A DNA stretch of 64,000 bases from Symsagittifera roscoffensis. Lineage: Eukaryota; Xenacoelomorpha; Acoela; Convolutidae. Numbering within the stretch: the first letter of the stretch is position 1; each line of letters starts with the position of its first letter. The stretch covers positions 2,172,001 through 2,236,000 of the forward strand of contig NC_087068.1 of assembly GCF_963678635.1 (NCBI RefSeq), given 5' to 3'. Made by a program: the position numbers and the translations under genes. Shown in pieces: positions 28,189 to 37,868 of the stretch. The notes under the pieces were generated by a model. It had not been told where the DNA came from. It saw only the letters and a program-made list of their open reading frames with translations, and did no database searches.

Positions 28189-30834
28189 ATCCACGTCACA
28201 TCGACTCACTGCAGAATACAAATGGCATCATACTACATCATTATAGCCTTCAAATTCTTTCATTAATCTACACATTGAGGATATAACCTAAGATAAAACA
28301 TATTTTCTGACTTCCAGTGTCAATGTCCCGATTAAAACTTTTTCTCTTAGATTTAAAAGGTGTTGGCTTGCAGGACAGTCCTGCCAACCAACAAGCTAAA
28401 ATTATCCTACTATGCTTCTTCCCTTCGGAAATCTTGCTTGTTATTGTCCTGAATATTAAAACTAAGAAACTGTGGTTAGAAAGAACAATGAAACAATCTC
28501 CCTCTTCGAGAGATTACTCAAGCCTTCCACATCACCACAAAGTGATCAGTCTTCCTAAGTGATTAAAAACAATCATGCAGGCTGGAATATTTAAATATAC
28601 TCTTCCCTTAAGCCTTTCTAAATAAATAATAAGTGAGTGTCTCTAAAGCCACTTCAACTAAAATCAAAATGCAAATTTATAAATGCGACAATTTCAAAAC
28701 TCAACTAAATGTTTCAGTTTTCAATTACAACTTGGTTGCTTGGTTTCTCTCTTGAGTTTTTCACACACATAAAACAATTCTGAGTTTTAACTTTTCCTTA
28801 TCACTCCTTTGTTCTCTTCTTTTTTCGTCGTTTAGAAGTTCTAAAACTTCTAAATTCTTCTAATTTTCTTTCTTGTTGCCTCTTGTTTTCTCGACCATCC
28901 ATCAATGTTCCATTTCTTCCTCCTGTGATACTGACTCCGCACTTTCGGTTTCCGTGTCTTGTAGCACGTCGTTGGCTATCCTGACGCTGTTGGAAGCCGT
29001 CCTCCAACACTTCTGCTCTTCTACCCTCTGCTTACAGCAAGGTAGGGGATCCACGTTGGATTCTCTGTTTCTGCAGAAACTGTTGTGGAGACACAACGTC
29101 ACGTTTCTCTCCAAATCGTCTTTCAGCATCTCTGCCTTCTCATTTCCACCACGCTCACTCGTCCTGGAAATTCTTTTCACGGCGGTGGTCACTGCATTCC
29201 GATGAGTCACGAGAGCTCGCTTGAAAGCTCCTGCTCCAATGTCCAGCTGATATTCACTGTACACCCTGCCGTGTTTCGACATATGCTTTTTCGCATACTC
29301 GTACAACCATGCAGTCATGTTAGCTCTGAACCATGGCATCAATCGTTTTCTCGCCCATATCTTCTTCACTTCCATCGGAATGTTTAGAACTTTGCACATT
29401 GTCTCAAAAAGATCTAAATCTTTTAGACAATCTAATTTCCGCAATTGTTCTCTCGTCGGCGCCTCCTGTCTATTATTTTCTCTCACATGAGCTTCCAGCC
29501 ATCGTATCGCCATCATAACTCCCACTATCACTATTGTTACGGGCTGTGATGAATCTGGTAAACCCATGGAGAGCAGCTCTCCAGAGTCCCAGATCAACAT
29601 CAGATTACTACGCTTGGGATACCACCAGGTCTGCAGCAAGCAGTGGCAAGGAAACTCGTCATGCGTCAACATGATGCTCCTCCAATTACGTTTTCCCGAA
29701 GCTTCCAGCAATGGTTCCACTTCCATCATCACTCTGTGGATTTCATCATTCTCATCTACTGCATTGTAATCTGTGACAGTTGATCCTCTCTGCTTCTGTT
29801 TCTCAAAGTCACTGAAGTTCCCGCTCACATATCCCATGAACTTCTTTCCTAGTATTGACTCCAACTGTTCTTTGGTTCTCTCTGGAATTGCTGAGAACAT
29901 CTTACATAGTAACTCGTAAGACTTTTCAGACATTCTCGCCAATCTCACACACTTCGGCACTGAGAAGGCTTGATCCACAATCGTTCTTGTACTCTTCACG
30001 TCCACAGCTACGAAATGTACAGGATACCTGCTCTTGCACATTGGAGCCAACGTTGAACCCACCAAATATCGTGCTCCTGATGGTCTAGACCTCCACAAAC
30101 ATGACCCTCCAGTCCACAGACTTCCGCCAGACAGCTACCAGGTTTGACCCAGTCTTCTGGTCCCCAGCCAGGCAACTCCACTTTATCTTCTCCGTTGCTC
30201 TTAGAGGCTGTTATCATCACATTATATATGATGTTGAGATCACGCAGGTTACAGTCTGCATTCAGTTCCCTCTGTACGTCTTGTGTCGCCCGTAATATTG
30301 AGTCAGCGTTGGGACTAGGACACCATGATGGCCTCATCAATTCCCACACTGCCATCAAGCTCGTTCTCAGTAATTCATCTGAGAATCCCAACCCAAACTC
30401 CACTCTCTTGTCGGATTTTGGTACTGAAGGCGCAGTCACCTCTTCTTCCAAAACCAATCCCAATTTGGCCTGTGGATTGTTAACGCTCTTAATCGTTACA
30501 ATTCTGGACGTCCAGAATCTTAGTAACACCGCCTGCTCATAATCAAAGAAGCAATCGCGTATGTCTTCACTCAGGAAAGGATTGTACGCTATCCCTATAA
30601 TCCCGGATACGTAGCTATATGACTTCTTCTTGATCGGTCCACAGTATTCACTGGATTTCGGCAATGCTCCCATAGATTCTTTAGTGAGTCTCAACTCCTT
30701 GTTTGAGAATCTCCTGATCTCGTCTATCTTTTTCATGGGTTCCAATTCTTCAGGTTCTTTCATGTTTACCCTCATCGGTTTACTTTGCTGCATATCCAGC
30801 ATTGCTAGTAAGAACAAGGCTTTCGTTCGCTCAT
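28189..30834 (-). repeat. Tandem duplication in element B, copy 2 (2646 bp)
   Basis: Matches copy 1 except for a 322-bp loss at about 30083, flanked by GTCTA on both sides of the missing segment (27115-27119 and 27437-27441 in copy 1), and small indels. The loss shifts the ORF3 frame. Confidence 0.9.
28902..30098 (-). pseudogene. ORF3 C-terminal part, copy 2 (frame-separated)
   Basis: The 398-codon frame holds the true ORF3 C-terminus: it reads past the point where copy 1 has a stop and ends in the acidic tail SQEEEMEH. It is cut off from the ORF3 N-terminal part by the 322-bp deletion, which is not a multiple of three. Apart from a few substitutions its protein matches copy 1. About 0.7 kb of 3' untranslated sequence follows before the duplication joint. 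Confidence 0.75.
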
Positions 30835-32641
30835 CGCCTTCCCTCAACATTTTAACACAAGTGTTTAATGCAGGTACTGAAATCTGCTCTATCAGGAATC
30901 GAATGAAGCAGAGAGCGTCTCTCCGCTTCGCACACGCTACTGCTGCTCCCTCCTGGACTATCAGATCCCTCAGATTCGTCATAAGGAAAACCTTTTCCTC
31001 TTTTGATCTCTTCCTTTCTTCTGAATCATATTCTTCGCGAGTCAATCCCATCATGCACCAGGCGAACCTGAGTTGTAACTCTGTCCTTACGTAAGGTACT
31101 GCCACGAGAGCATGTATTCTTGTTGTAGTCCTCATTTCTTCTTCGAAATATCTCAATACTATTGCTTTCCATGGAAGGCTCACTAACTGCTCGATTGTTT
31201 CCGCCTGTATGTCAGACGACGCCAAGGTTCCATACGCCTTCTGCTTGAGGGTAGTGCCTTGCAACATCATTTCCAGATAACCCTCCATGGCTTTTTCGTC
31301 TTCCAGGGCCATTACATACCCTCTAGCCGAGTTCCGGTATTCCAACATCTCCATGTATCCACCGGTGGGTTCATCCATCGACACTGTCTCCGACACGGTT
31401 AGTCGGTTGTATTCCACTGGTGTTAGTTGTCCTGCAACACTTCCCTTTCCATGATTCATGGGAGATGGCTTGAAGTCCCTCATTTTGCTCTCTCCACATT
31501 GGCTGAGTATCTCCATTTCTAACGTTGCTCCAGTCAGAGTGCGGTCACTCCTTTTGGATTTATAACCGGTTGACTTTATCCCCGCGATGAGAATGGGTGG
31601 CACCATCGCTATATCAGTTAATATTCTACCTGTGCCAGACAATTGATAATCACCTTGTCCCAAATCCATGACTTCCTCGACTCGTTTTCTTTTCGCTGAG
31701 TTACCAGCTTTCATCGATATTTCTGAATCCACTTTCGTCTTCCCAATTCTCCTCGGCATCACTCTGCTGCCTAACTTCATTTTCATCGCATTGATTTTAT
31801 CAATCACCATTTTCGATCGCATAGTCCCTCTCCTGGTTCTTGACAGGTACACCACCTCTCCTTCATCGTCCTGCGGTGTCATCTTGATGGGAGAATTCGC
31901 TTCACTCTCATCAGTGGCTGAGTCGATCAATAACTCACTCAGTCTCCCTTCACACTCATCAAGCTTGTCAAGTACTTCTCTCATCAAGGGTTGATTGAGA
32001 CCTGTTTTGAGGATGGACTGGGTCCCATAGCTCTGAATCACGGTCCAGACTTCCTCCATAAACGCCACTCTGTCCAGCTTACATCCCGTCCTACTCTCGT
32101 GGTCTCGGTGATGTACTTCCCATTCCTCTTCGGGTAGCGTTCCCAAGAAAGGTACTCTGGCTGAGGCCTCTATTCTTCTCCTCCGAGGTGATTCCATGAG
32201 GATTCTCTGGTAGTTATTTCTTGAATTGCCAGGAGAGCTGCTCTCCGGCAAATTCCGTTTCATTTCCTCAAAGGCTGACGGAGGTTCCAGTGTCGAGATG
32301 CCTTCATCCGCTGGCTCAGTCGTTTCCAACGTGTCTGCATTATTCTCAAGATCACTGAAGATATTGAAATCCAGGCTGGATGTTCCTCCTGTCGATGCCC
32401 TGTCGTCTTCCCCACCAGCTTGATCTTGTTGCATGGGTTCTTCAGTCTGACGGCTTCCACCCTGTCCGTCATCTCCTTCTGACTTATCCTTGTTCGAGCT
32501 CGATGGTCCTTGTTCGTCATTGTCGGCTTCTTCCTGGAATCTCGGTATGAGCAATGTACCGGCCGATTTATCTTCCTCTTCTCCATGGACCACTTTGATT
32601 TCTTCACAGCCGAAGGGTGCTAGGAAGGTTCTCGTCTGCAA
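30008..32641 (-). CDS. ORF3 N-terminal part, element B (877 aa frame)
   Basis: An acidic, low-complexity N-terminus (about residues 15-120) is followed by the region matching ORF3 of element A (ESPRRRRIEAS, FLGTLPEEEWEVHH, KRRDALCFIRFLIEQI, YNPFLSED). The last ~27 residues are out of frame because of the 322-bp deletion. The first codon here is TTG; the nearest ATG is near residue 69. Upstream, only a TGA at 32650-32648 separates it in the same frame from the end of ORF2. Function unknown; no catalytic motif is seen. Confidence 0.75.
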   Translation of the reverse strand: MQTRTFLAPFGCEEIKVVHGEEEDKSAGTLLIPRFQEEADNDEQGPSSSNKDKSEGDDGQGGSRQTEEPMQQDQAGGEDDRASTGGTSSLDFNIFSDLENNADTLETTEPADEGISTLEPPSAFEEMKRNLPESSSPGNSRNNYQRILMESPRRRRIEASARVPFLGTLPEEEWEVHHRDHESRTGCKLDRVAFMEEVWTVIQSYGTQSILKTGLNQPLMREVLDKLDECEGRLSELLIDSATDESEANSPIKMTPQDDEGEVVYLSRTRRGTMRSKMVIDKINAMKMKLGSRVMPRRIGKTKVDSEISMKAGNSAKRKRVEEVMDLGQGDYQLSGTGRILTDIAMVPPILIAGIKSTGYKSKRSDRTLTGATLEMEILSQCGESKMRDFKPSPMNHGKGSVAGQLTPVEYNRLTVSETVSMDEPTGGYMEMLEYRNSARGYVMALEDEKAMEGYLEMMLQGTTLKQKAYGTLASSDIQAETIEQLVSLPWKAIVLRYFEEEMRTTTRIHALVAVPYVRTELQLRFAWCMMGLTREEYDSEERKRSKEEKVFLMTNLRDLIVQEGAAVACAKRRDALCFIRFLIEQISVPALNTCVKMLREGDERTKALFLLAMLDMQQSKPMRVNMKEPEELEPMKKIDEIRRFSNKELRLTKESMGALPKSSEYCGPIKKKSYSYVSGIIGIAYNPFLSEDIRDCFFDYEQAVLLRFWTSRIVTIKSVNNPQAKLGLVLEEEVTAPSVPKSDKRVEFGLGFSDELLRTSLMAVWELMRPSWCPSPNADSILRATQDVQRELNADCNLRDLNIIYNVMITASKSNGEDKVELPGWGPEDWVKPGSCLAEVCGLEGHVCGGLDHQEHDIWWVQRWLQCARAGILYIS

Positions 32642-32647
32642 TATTCC

Positions 32648-33880
32648 TCACACTTTCATCTCCTTTTTCACACTGGTCAGGATTAATGAGGCTTCAGGCA
32701 ATTCTGTCCTGCCTCTCATTCTCATCGGAGTTAAGCCTAGTCCTTTCCATTCCTCATCAAATCTTCCAGGCTTGGGAGTAGCGGCGTTGCTTATTCGCCT
32801 TCTCGTCGCTTGATCCGTGTATGCAAATCGTGTGTACTGTAACACGGCGGCATTTCTCCCTACGAAGTATGGATCCATCGTTCCCACGAAATTCCCTATT
32901 CTCCTTTCATTGGTTTCGAATGCTCTCAACCTAGGAGTTTGTACCACGGAGACTGCTCCGAGCAACATCCGTCTTATTATAGGGAATTCAGGGATTGCCT
33001 CCGGTAGCCTCTTGTAATCGCCCCAGTCCTTCGTTTCTTCTCTCACCTTGTGGTATGCTGCAGTGAGACGAGGCACTCTGGTTATTTCACCATTCGTTTT
33101 GTCATAGGGTCTCAGATTCCAAAGCTTTGGAAACACGTCGATGTGTCCTCTTTCTACTTCTCCCATGCGGTCACGGAAGTGATCGTCAAAATTGATGATC
33201 GTCATTTCTGGCTCTGATATCTTCGCAAACAACAGATCTTCACTCATGAGCTCCCGCAATGTGTTCTGCTCACACCAATTCAGTGTACTACCGTCCACTG
33301 CTGAAATGAGGTTCAGGTGCAGCACCGACCTCCTATATGCTTCCACTTTAACGTCAGGGAACGCAAACGTGACTGCTGGTCCATAGATCACTGTCACGAA
33401 CTCCGTGACTCCTCTGATCAGCGCCAAGGGATCGGTTCTCATAGCTAAGCTCAAATCTGTTAATAGCGGCATGCCTCCAACATTGTCTCGTCTTCTCCAG
33501 TTCCAAAGCGATTTTGCTGCAAGAGATATTGGATAAGAGTGTGTCTCAGGTCTCTTATTTTGTTCCACGAGTCCGTGGATTTCTTCATATCCAGGTTCCT
33601 CACTCTCTCTTTCGTCTGCTCTGGAAAACGTGCCAGTTTCATTAGTCCTCCCAAGTTTCCGTGGGTTATTGCGATCAATGTCAGAAGTCCGTCTAGTCGC
33701 AGGTTCTGTATTCCATCCGTAAGCAGTATCGCCGGTCCTTTCACGAAACTCTCCGCTCCGAATGTCACGAACAAGGCTATTAATTCCACTATCGATACTC
33801 TCACTACTGCTTGGAGGAATTCTTTTATCAAATAGTGCGAGACTTTCGGGTAAACTTTTGCCAAGAAGGACGCGGTCCAT
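32648..33880 (-). pseudogene. ORF2 C-terminal piece, element B (410 aa frame)
   Basis: Matches the C-terminal quarter of ORF2 of element A (GMPLLTDL, RTDPLALIRG, VYGPAVTFAFPDVK, RRMLLGAVS) and adds about 40 residues beyond the A terminus. The first ~135 residues are out-of-frame noise; homology begins near NVGGMPLLTDL. A frameshift separates it from the middle piece. Its TGA stop is in frame with ORF3 downstream. Confidence 0.8.
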
Positions 33881-34347
33881 CCGGCTCCCAACCCTTCTAG
33901 CATGCTGTCTGTCCTTTCAAATCCCTCCTGTCCCTTCACTTCCTGAGTCCAGAAGGTTTCCAGAGTAATCTGACACATTCTGTTCACAAACTCAGCGGTC
34001 TTTTCTCCGGCATTTTCCGCCAGGTTCACCTCCTTCAACAAGTAGGCATGTATCTTCGTGATCATTACGGGGCCTTGCTGAAAAGCATCTGCACCCAATG
34101 CCGCTACTCTAGGATTCAGGTGTAGCCACTGGTTGGTTTCCGGTTTGGTTCTCAGAACCATCGCCTCCAGATGAGCTCTCGTCTCTAGTGAATTTTTTCT
34201 TCTTGTGTCTTCACTCGCCACTTCCATTGCTCGGAACCATAAGTCGTTGGACATTGCCGTGATCACTCGATAGTCGTCGTCTATTCCCGGTTTCAGTTTG
34301 AGTTGCCGACTGAAGTTGGACAGTTCCAACTCCCAGTATCTGACCAT
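33460..34347 (-). pseudogene. ORF2 middle piece, element B (295 aa frame)
   Basis: Matches the ORF2 middle of element A (ELSNFSRQLKLKPG, DDLWFR-like, ALFVTFGAESFVKGP, RLDGLLTLIA, LLQYLLQQNR-like). It overlaps both neighbours by tens of bases in other frames, so two frameshifts break ORF2 here. The region carries no known catalytic motif. Confidence 0.8.
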
Positions 34348-37300
34348 ACTGCAGGCAGTTCAGCCTTAAGTGGCCTCAGGTTCTCCAATTCTATCATGCG
34401 ATTCGGGGCCGATATGATCACATCATATTTTCCTTCCGAAAGTAAGGCTACCATTGCATACACAAACTTCAGTCCATCCGGGAGATGTGCATATCCCGGA
34501 GACAACGCGAATACTACTCTCAACGCCACTTTATTGAATGACCCCTCCTTCGTCGCATCCACCACTTCACCCATCGACTCCAGGATGTCTTTTATTGCTG
34601 GCCATACTGCGTTTTCTGCTGTTGCAGGATCTCTGAGCCTGCTCAGAAAACCTCTGCTGTGTAGATGGTCATTGATGCCAGCAAACACAATCGTAATTGG
34701 GTTCATTTCTGTCTGCCTTTGTACCCCTATAGCCAAAGACACTGATTGCAATAGGTCTAGGTCAACCGCGGCCAACATTATGACGTCCGGCCAAAACAAA
34801 GACTTGGAGGTGTACACGAACTCTGAATTCGCTACTACCATGATTTTGGCCTTCCTCATCTCTGCTTTGTCATAGGCGGCGAAGATGGTCTCATCTTTCT
34901 TTATCGCTGTCAATCCGCCATATCTCTGGGCATCACCATCTTGGTTCACTAGTTTTGGGTACACTCTCTCCTTCACATGACCAGGTGGTGTCGTCAGCTG
35001 CCTAAATATCTTCACGTGTTGTCCAATCGGCGCTCTCGCCGTCAGGAATCTTCCCGGTCTCTCTTCACGATTCCCCTCATCATGGTTGAATCTCACATCT
35101 TGCAACGGTCTCGCATTCACTGGTCCCATCGTGTTGTTAGAGGGCAGTCCCTCCAAATCAGCAAATCTCAAGGCCGTCGTGGAGCTGAAATTTATGCTAG
35201 CGGCTATCAACCAGTCTACGCCGGTTATCGAGTACAATTTGCTGACGGATAGCATCGCTCCATTCAACATCCTCCTTGCATCTCCGATGAAGCTTACTCT
35301 CTGCAGGTCCAGTTTCATTAGTTCGTCTTTGTATATATGCCAAGGAGATGGTATGGATCTCGACCACAACAATGAGCCTCTGCTCGGTCTTTCCTCTCGA
35401 CTGGTACTCGTCGTCTCCGATCTAGTGTCCGATCTAGATGCGCCTGCTACTTCTTCGATTGGTTGGTTGACAGGTCCTATCCTTCTCCTAGGATGAATTG
35501 TTCTCCTCATCGGTGCTTCTCCCAACCGATCCTGCACGTCGGTTCTTCGACCTGGTTCGCTGGAGCTTTGTTGCCGGTAATTCGTGACGGCTGGGACCGT
35601 ACACAGGCGTGTTTCCAGGTTAGGAGGCACAAAGGTGGTAATTACCGCATCACTCACCGTTCCCTCTTCCTTCAGCACTCCTGTGTCAAAGAGTTCTGCT
35701 TCTAGCTCCTCCAACCGTTCTTGGAAGACTCGATTCAACCAAGCTTGTCCTTCGATACTGTCGAAGTGGATGCCATCCGTGGTCAGTCTGGCCTGATCCA
35801 TGGCTCTCAACTCATGTTCAATGTCCATGAGGATCATCCTTCCGGCATTTCGATTTGCTAGGTTCCTCAAGATGTTGTTCCATCTCATGACTCCCTCGTT
35901 GTGCCTCCTTCCTGATGCTGTCAGGCTTCTCGTATTCATTGGCACAGTGCAAACGGTCAGTACCGCGCAACTGAACTTCTGCCAGAGGGTAGTGAACAAA
36001 CACACCATCATTGACTCCCACAGTGCTTCCTGCTCGTCTGATCCTCTGGAGATGTCATTCGTCCCAACTAAGATCATCACATTGGGAATCTTCCCTGGAT
36101 TCATCAGTTCCACCATCCGATATAATTGGGCTATCGTCGCACCTCCAAAGGCCATCACCGTGGTGATCCACGAGGTCCTCAAATTCGACAGCACTCTGAC
36201 TAAACTGTCTCCCAATATCAGGTGAGATGTCCCGAGTGGTGGTTGCTGCAGGTTCACAGCCGGGCTCCAGGTAGCTCGATTGAAGCAGGCCCTCGGATCT
36301 GTCTCCGGAACTCCCGTGAAATTATACTTCAATTGATTATTCTTCTGCACGTCTATTACACGAGACACTTTCTTCGCTGGCATCTTTCGTACTTTCCTCT
36401 CTGGGATTCTCGAGCTCCCCATGATCACGGTCTGGGAGAGTTGTACTCTGCCCGTATCGTCAATCGTTCCATAGGGTGCAGTCACCCCGGAACCTGGCGC
36501 ATTCTTGTTAGCGACCAGTCGTCCAGCTGTCTCTATCAGCTTCCTCGCTGTCTGTTCTACGACGGGATCACCCAAGGTGTCACTAGGATCCGGGATTGTT
36601 ACTCGATTCGTCTCTGCCTCTGCTGGAAGCCGTGTCTCCGTTGTTTGACTCATTTCCCGAGGCGTCAAGAGCTCCATCGGGGACTGCCCACGAGGAATAT
36701 CCCTTGCAGGTATCACTTTCTCCACGGCCGTTGTCAACGCCACCTGCTCCGATCGCTCTTTGTATTCCTGCCTTAAGCGTTCGATCTCTTGACCCTGCTT
36801 TTTGTTGCAGTCTTCAAACAACTTTCTCCACATGTCCCGATCTTCCTCCATCTGGAGCATGCTTCTGGTCATCTCGTCCAGCTCCTTCTTCGTACTTCTC
36901 AGCTGATCGTTCATCTCGTCCAGATCTTGTATGGTTTGGTTCGTCTGAACCTTCTGTGTTACTTTCGCCCTTTTCGGTGGCACAGCTGCTCTCAGTGGTG
37001 AACCAGACGAGGTCGCCTCGCTGTTCATCTCCTGATGCATTCTCGTCAACCCAGGTTTAGGCTTAGAGGGCATTGGCATCTCACCTGGTTGGTAAGTCCT
37101 AGAACTTCCCAATCCAGGCTCATTCGCCAAGTCACTCCCTGAGAGAGCCCCGTTTCTCCACCTCATCACTCTCATGTTCGGGCGGTCTAGTACTCCTCTT
37201 TCTCCATATGCTGCCATCAACAGGACTTCCGTGGGGCGGTCCCCACGGTTGTCGTGCCCCAAGATGTTGATCAGGGCGGTCAGCAACATGACCACCTCTG

Positions 37301-37412
37301 GGTCCTCCAGAGCGAAGTCTCGTTCGATCAGCCGACGATAGATCGCATCTACCATCGGTCCTACATATGCCTCTGCCAGGTCCATCAATTCATCCAGGTT
37401 GAAGTTGTCCAT
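34293..37412 (-). CDS. ORF2 N-terminal part, element B: SGNH hydrolase (1039 aa frame)
   Basis: Begins MDNFNLDELMDLAEAY, with the conserved N-terminal helical region, then a coiled coil (about residues 150-225). The SGNH set follows: HLILGDSLV (near 36200), AFGGAT, LVGTNDIS (near 36065) and TDGIHF (near 35775). A linker and the degenerate second domain follow (VVANSEF, FAGINDH, LSPGYAHLPDG). Compared with element A the catalytic residues are fully kept while much of the rest has changed, which suggests the hydrolase is under constraint. The second domain has lost the serine motif further (ANSEF). The frame breaks at about 34310. Confidence 0.85.
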   Translation of the reverse strand: MDNFNLDELMDLAEAYVGPMVDAIYRRLIERDFALEDPEVVMLLTALINILGHDNRGDRPTEVLLMAAYGERGVLDRPNMRVMRWRNGALSGSDLANEPGLGSSRTYQPGEMPMPSKPKPGLTRMHQEMNSEATSSGSPLRAAVPPKRAKVTQKVQTNQTIQDLDEMNDQLRSTKKELDEMTRSMLQMEEDRDMWRKLFEDCNKKQGQEIERLRQEYKERSEQVALTTAVEKVIPARDIPRGQSPMELLTPREMSQTTETRLPAEAETNRVTIPDPSDTLGDPVVEQTARKLIETAGRLVANKNAPGSGVTAPYGTIDDTGRVQLSQTVIMGSSRIPERKVRKMPAKKVSRVIDVQKNNQLKYNFTGVPETDPRACFNRATWSPAVNLQQPPLGTSHLILGDSLVRVLSNLRTSWITTVMAFGGATIAQLYRMVELMNPGKIPNVMILVGTNDISRGSDEQEALWESMMVCLFTTLWQKFSCAVLTVCTVPMNTRSLTASGRRHNEGVMRWNNILRNLANRNAGRMILMDIEHELRAMDQARLTTDGIHFDSIEGQAWLNRVFQERLEELEAELFDTGVLKEEGTVSDAVITTFVPPNLETRLCTVPAVTNYRQQSSSEPGRRTDVQDRLGEAPMRRTIHPRRRIGPVNQPIEEVAGASRSDTRSETTSTSREERPSRGSLLWSRSIPSPWHIYKDELMKLDLQRVSFIGDARRMLNGAMLSVSKLYSITGVDWLIAASINFSSTTALRFADLEGLPSNNTMGPVNARPLQDVRFNHDEGNREERPGRFLTARAPIGQHVKIFRQLTTPPGHVKERVYPKLVNQDGDAQRYGGLTAIKKDETIFAAYDKAEMRKAKIMVVANSEFVYTSKSLFWPDVIMLAAVDLDLLQSVSLAIGVQRQTEMNPITIVFAGINDHLHSRGFLSRLRDPATAENAVWPAIKDILESMGEVVDATKEGSFNKVALRVVFALSPGYAHLPDGLKFVYAMVALLSEGKYDVIISAPNRMIELENLRPLKAELPAVWSDTGSWNCPTSVGNSN

Positions 37413-37868
37413 TCTATTCTTTTCAAGTTTGATTTGATTCGATTCGATATCTGACTCAAGTGAGTAATTTAAATGATCAATCAGGATCTAGAAAAGAAAT
37501 CACAAATGTCACACTTATCTGTTTCACCTTACATATATCGTTAAAATTTGCTTAAAAACAGTTCAAATAAAAAGATATTTATCCTAAAATTTATTAAAAT
37601 CAATTGGTTTCTAAAATTTTGGAATTCGACCTAAGATTGGACAGTCCAAACTTTGGATCTATTCCCAAGATCGTCATTTAGTTGTTCATGGTCACTAACC
37701 CCTACTCACCCATGATCTTAATAACCTAACACATAACATAACATAACGCACATATCACATATTACACACGACTTGATCTTTGGCCTAGCACTCTTTCGCA
37801 CATCACTCAGCCTATACTTAAGTAATATTTCTTGTGTAGATATACTTGTATGTTCATATCAGAGAATA
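37413..37868 (-). other. Spacer between pol/macro and ORF2 of element B
   Basis: AT-rich. It has a short hairpin TTGGA 37637-37641 with TCCAA 37645-37649 and a CATAACATAAC run at about 37725-37750, as in element A. Bases 37866-37810 still encode the final macro-domain strand (QVYLHKKYYLS) in a frame shifted by one missing base. Confidence 0.5.
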
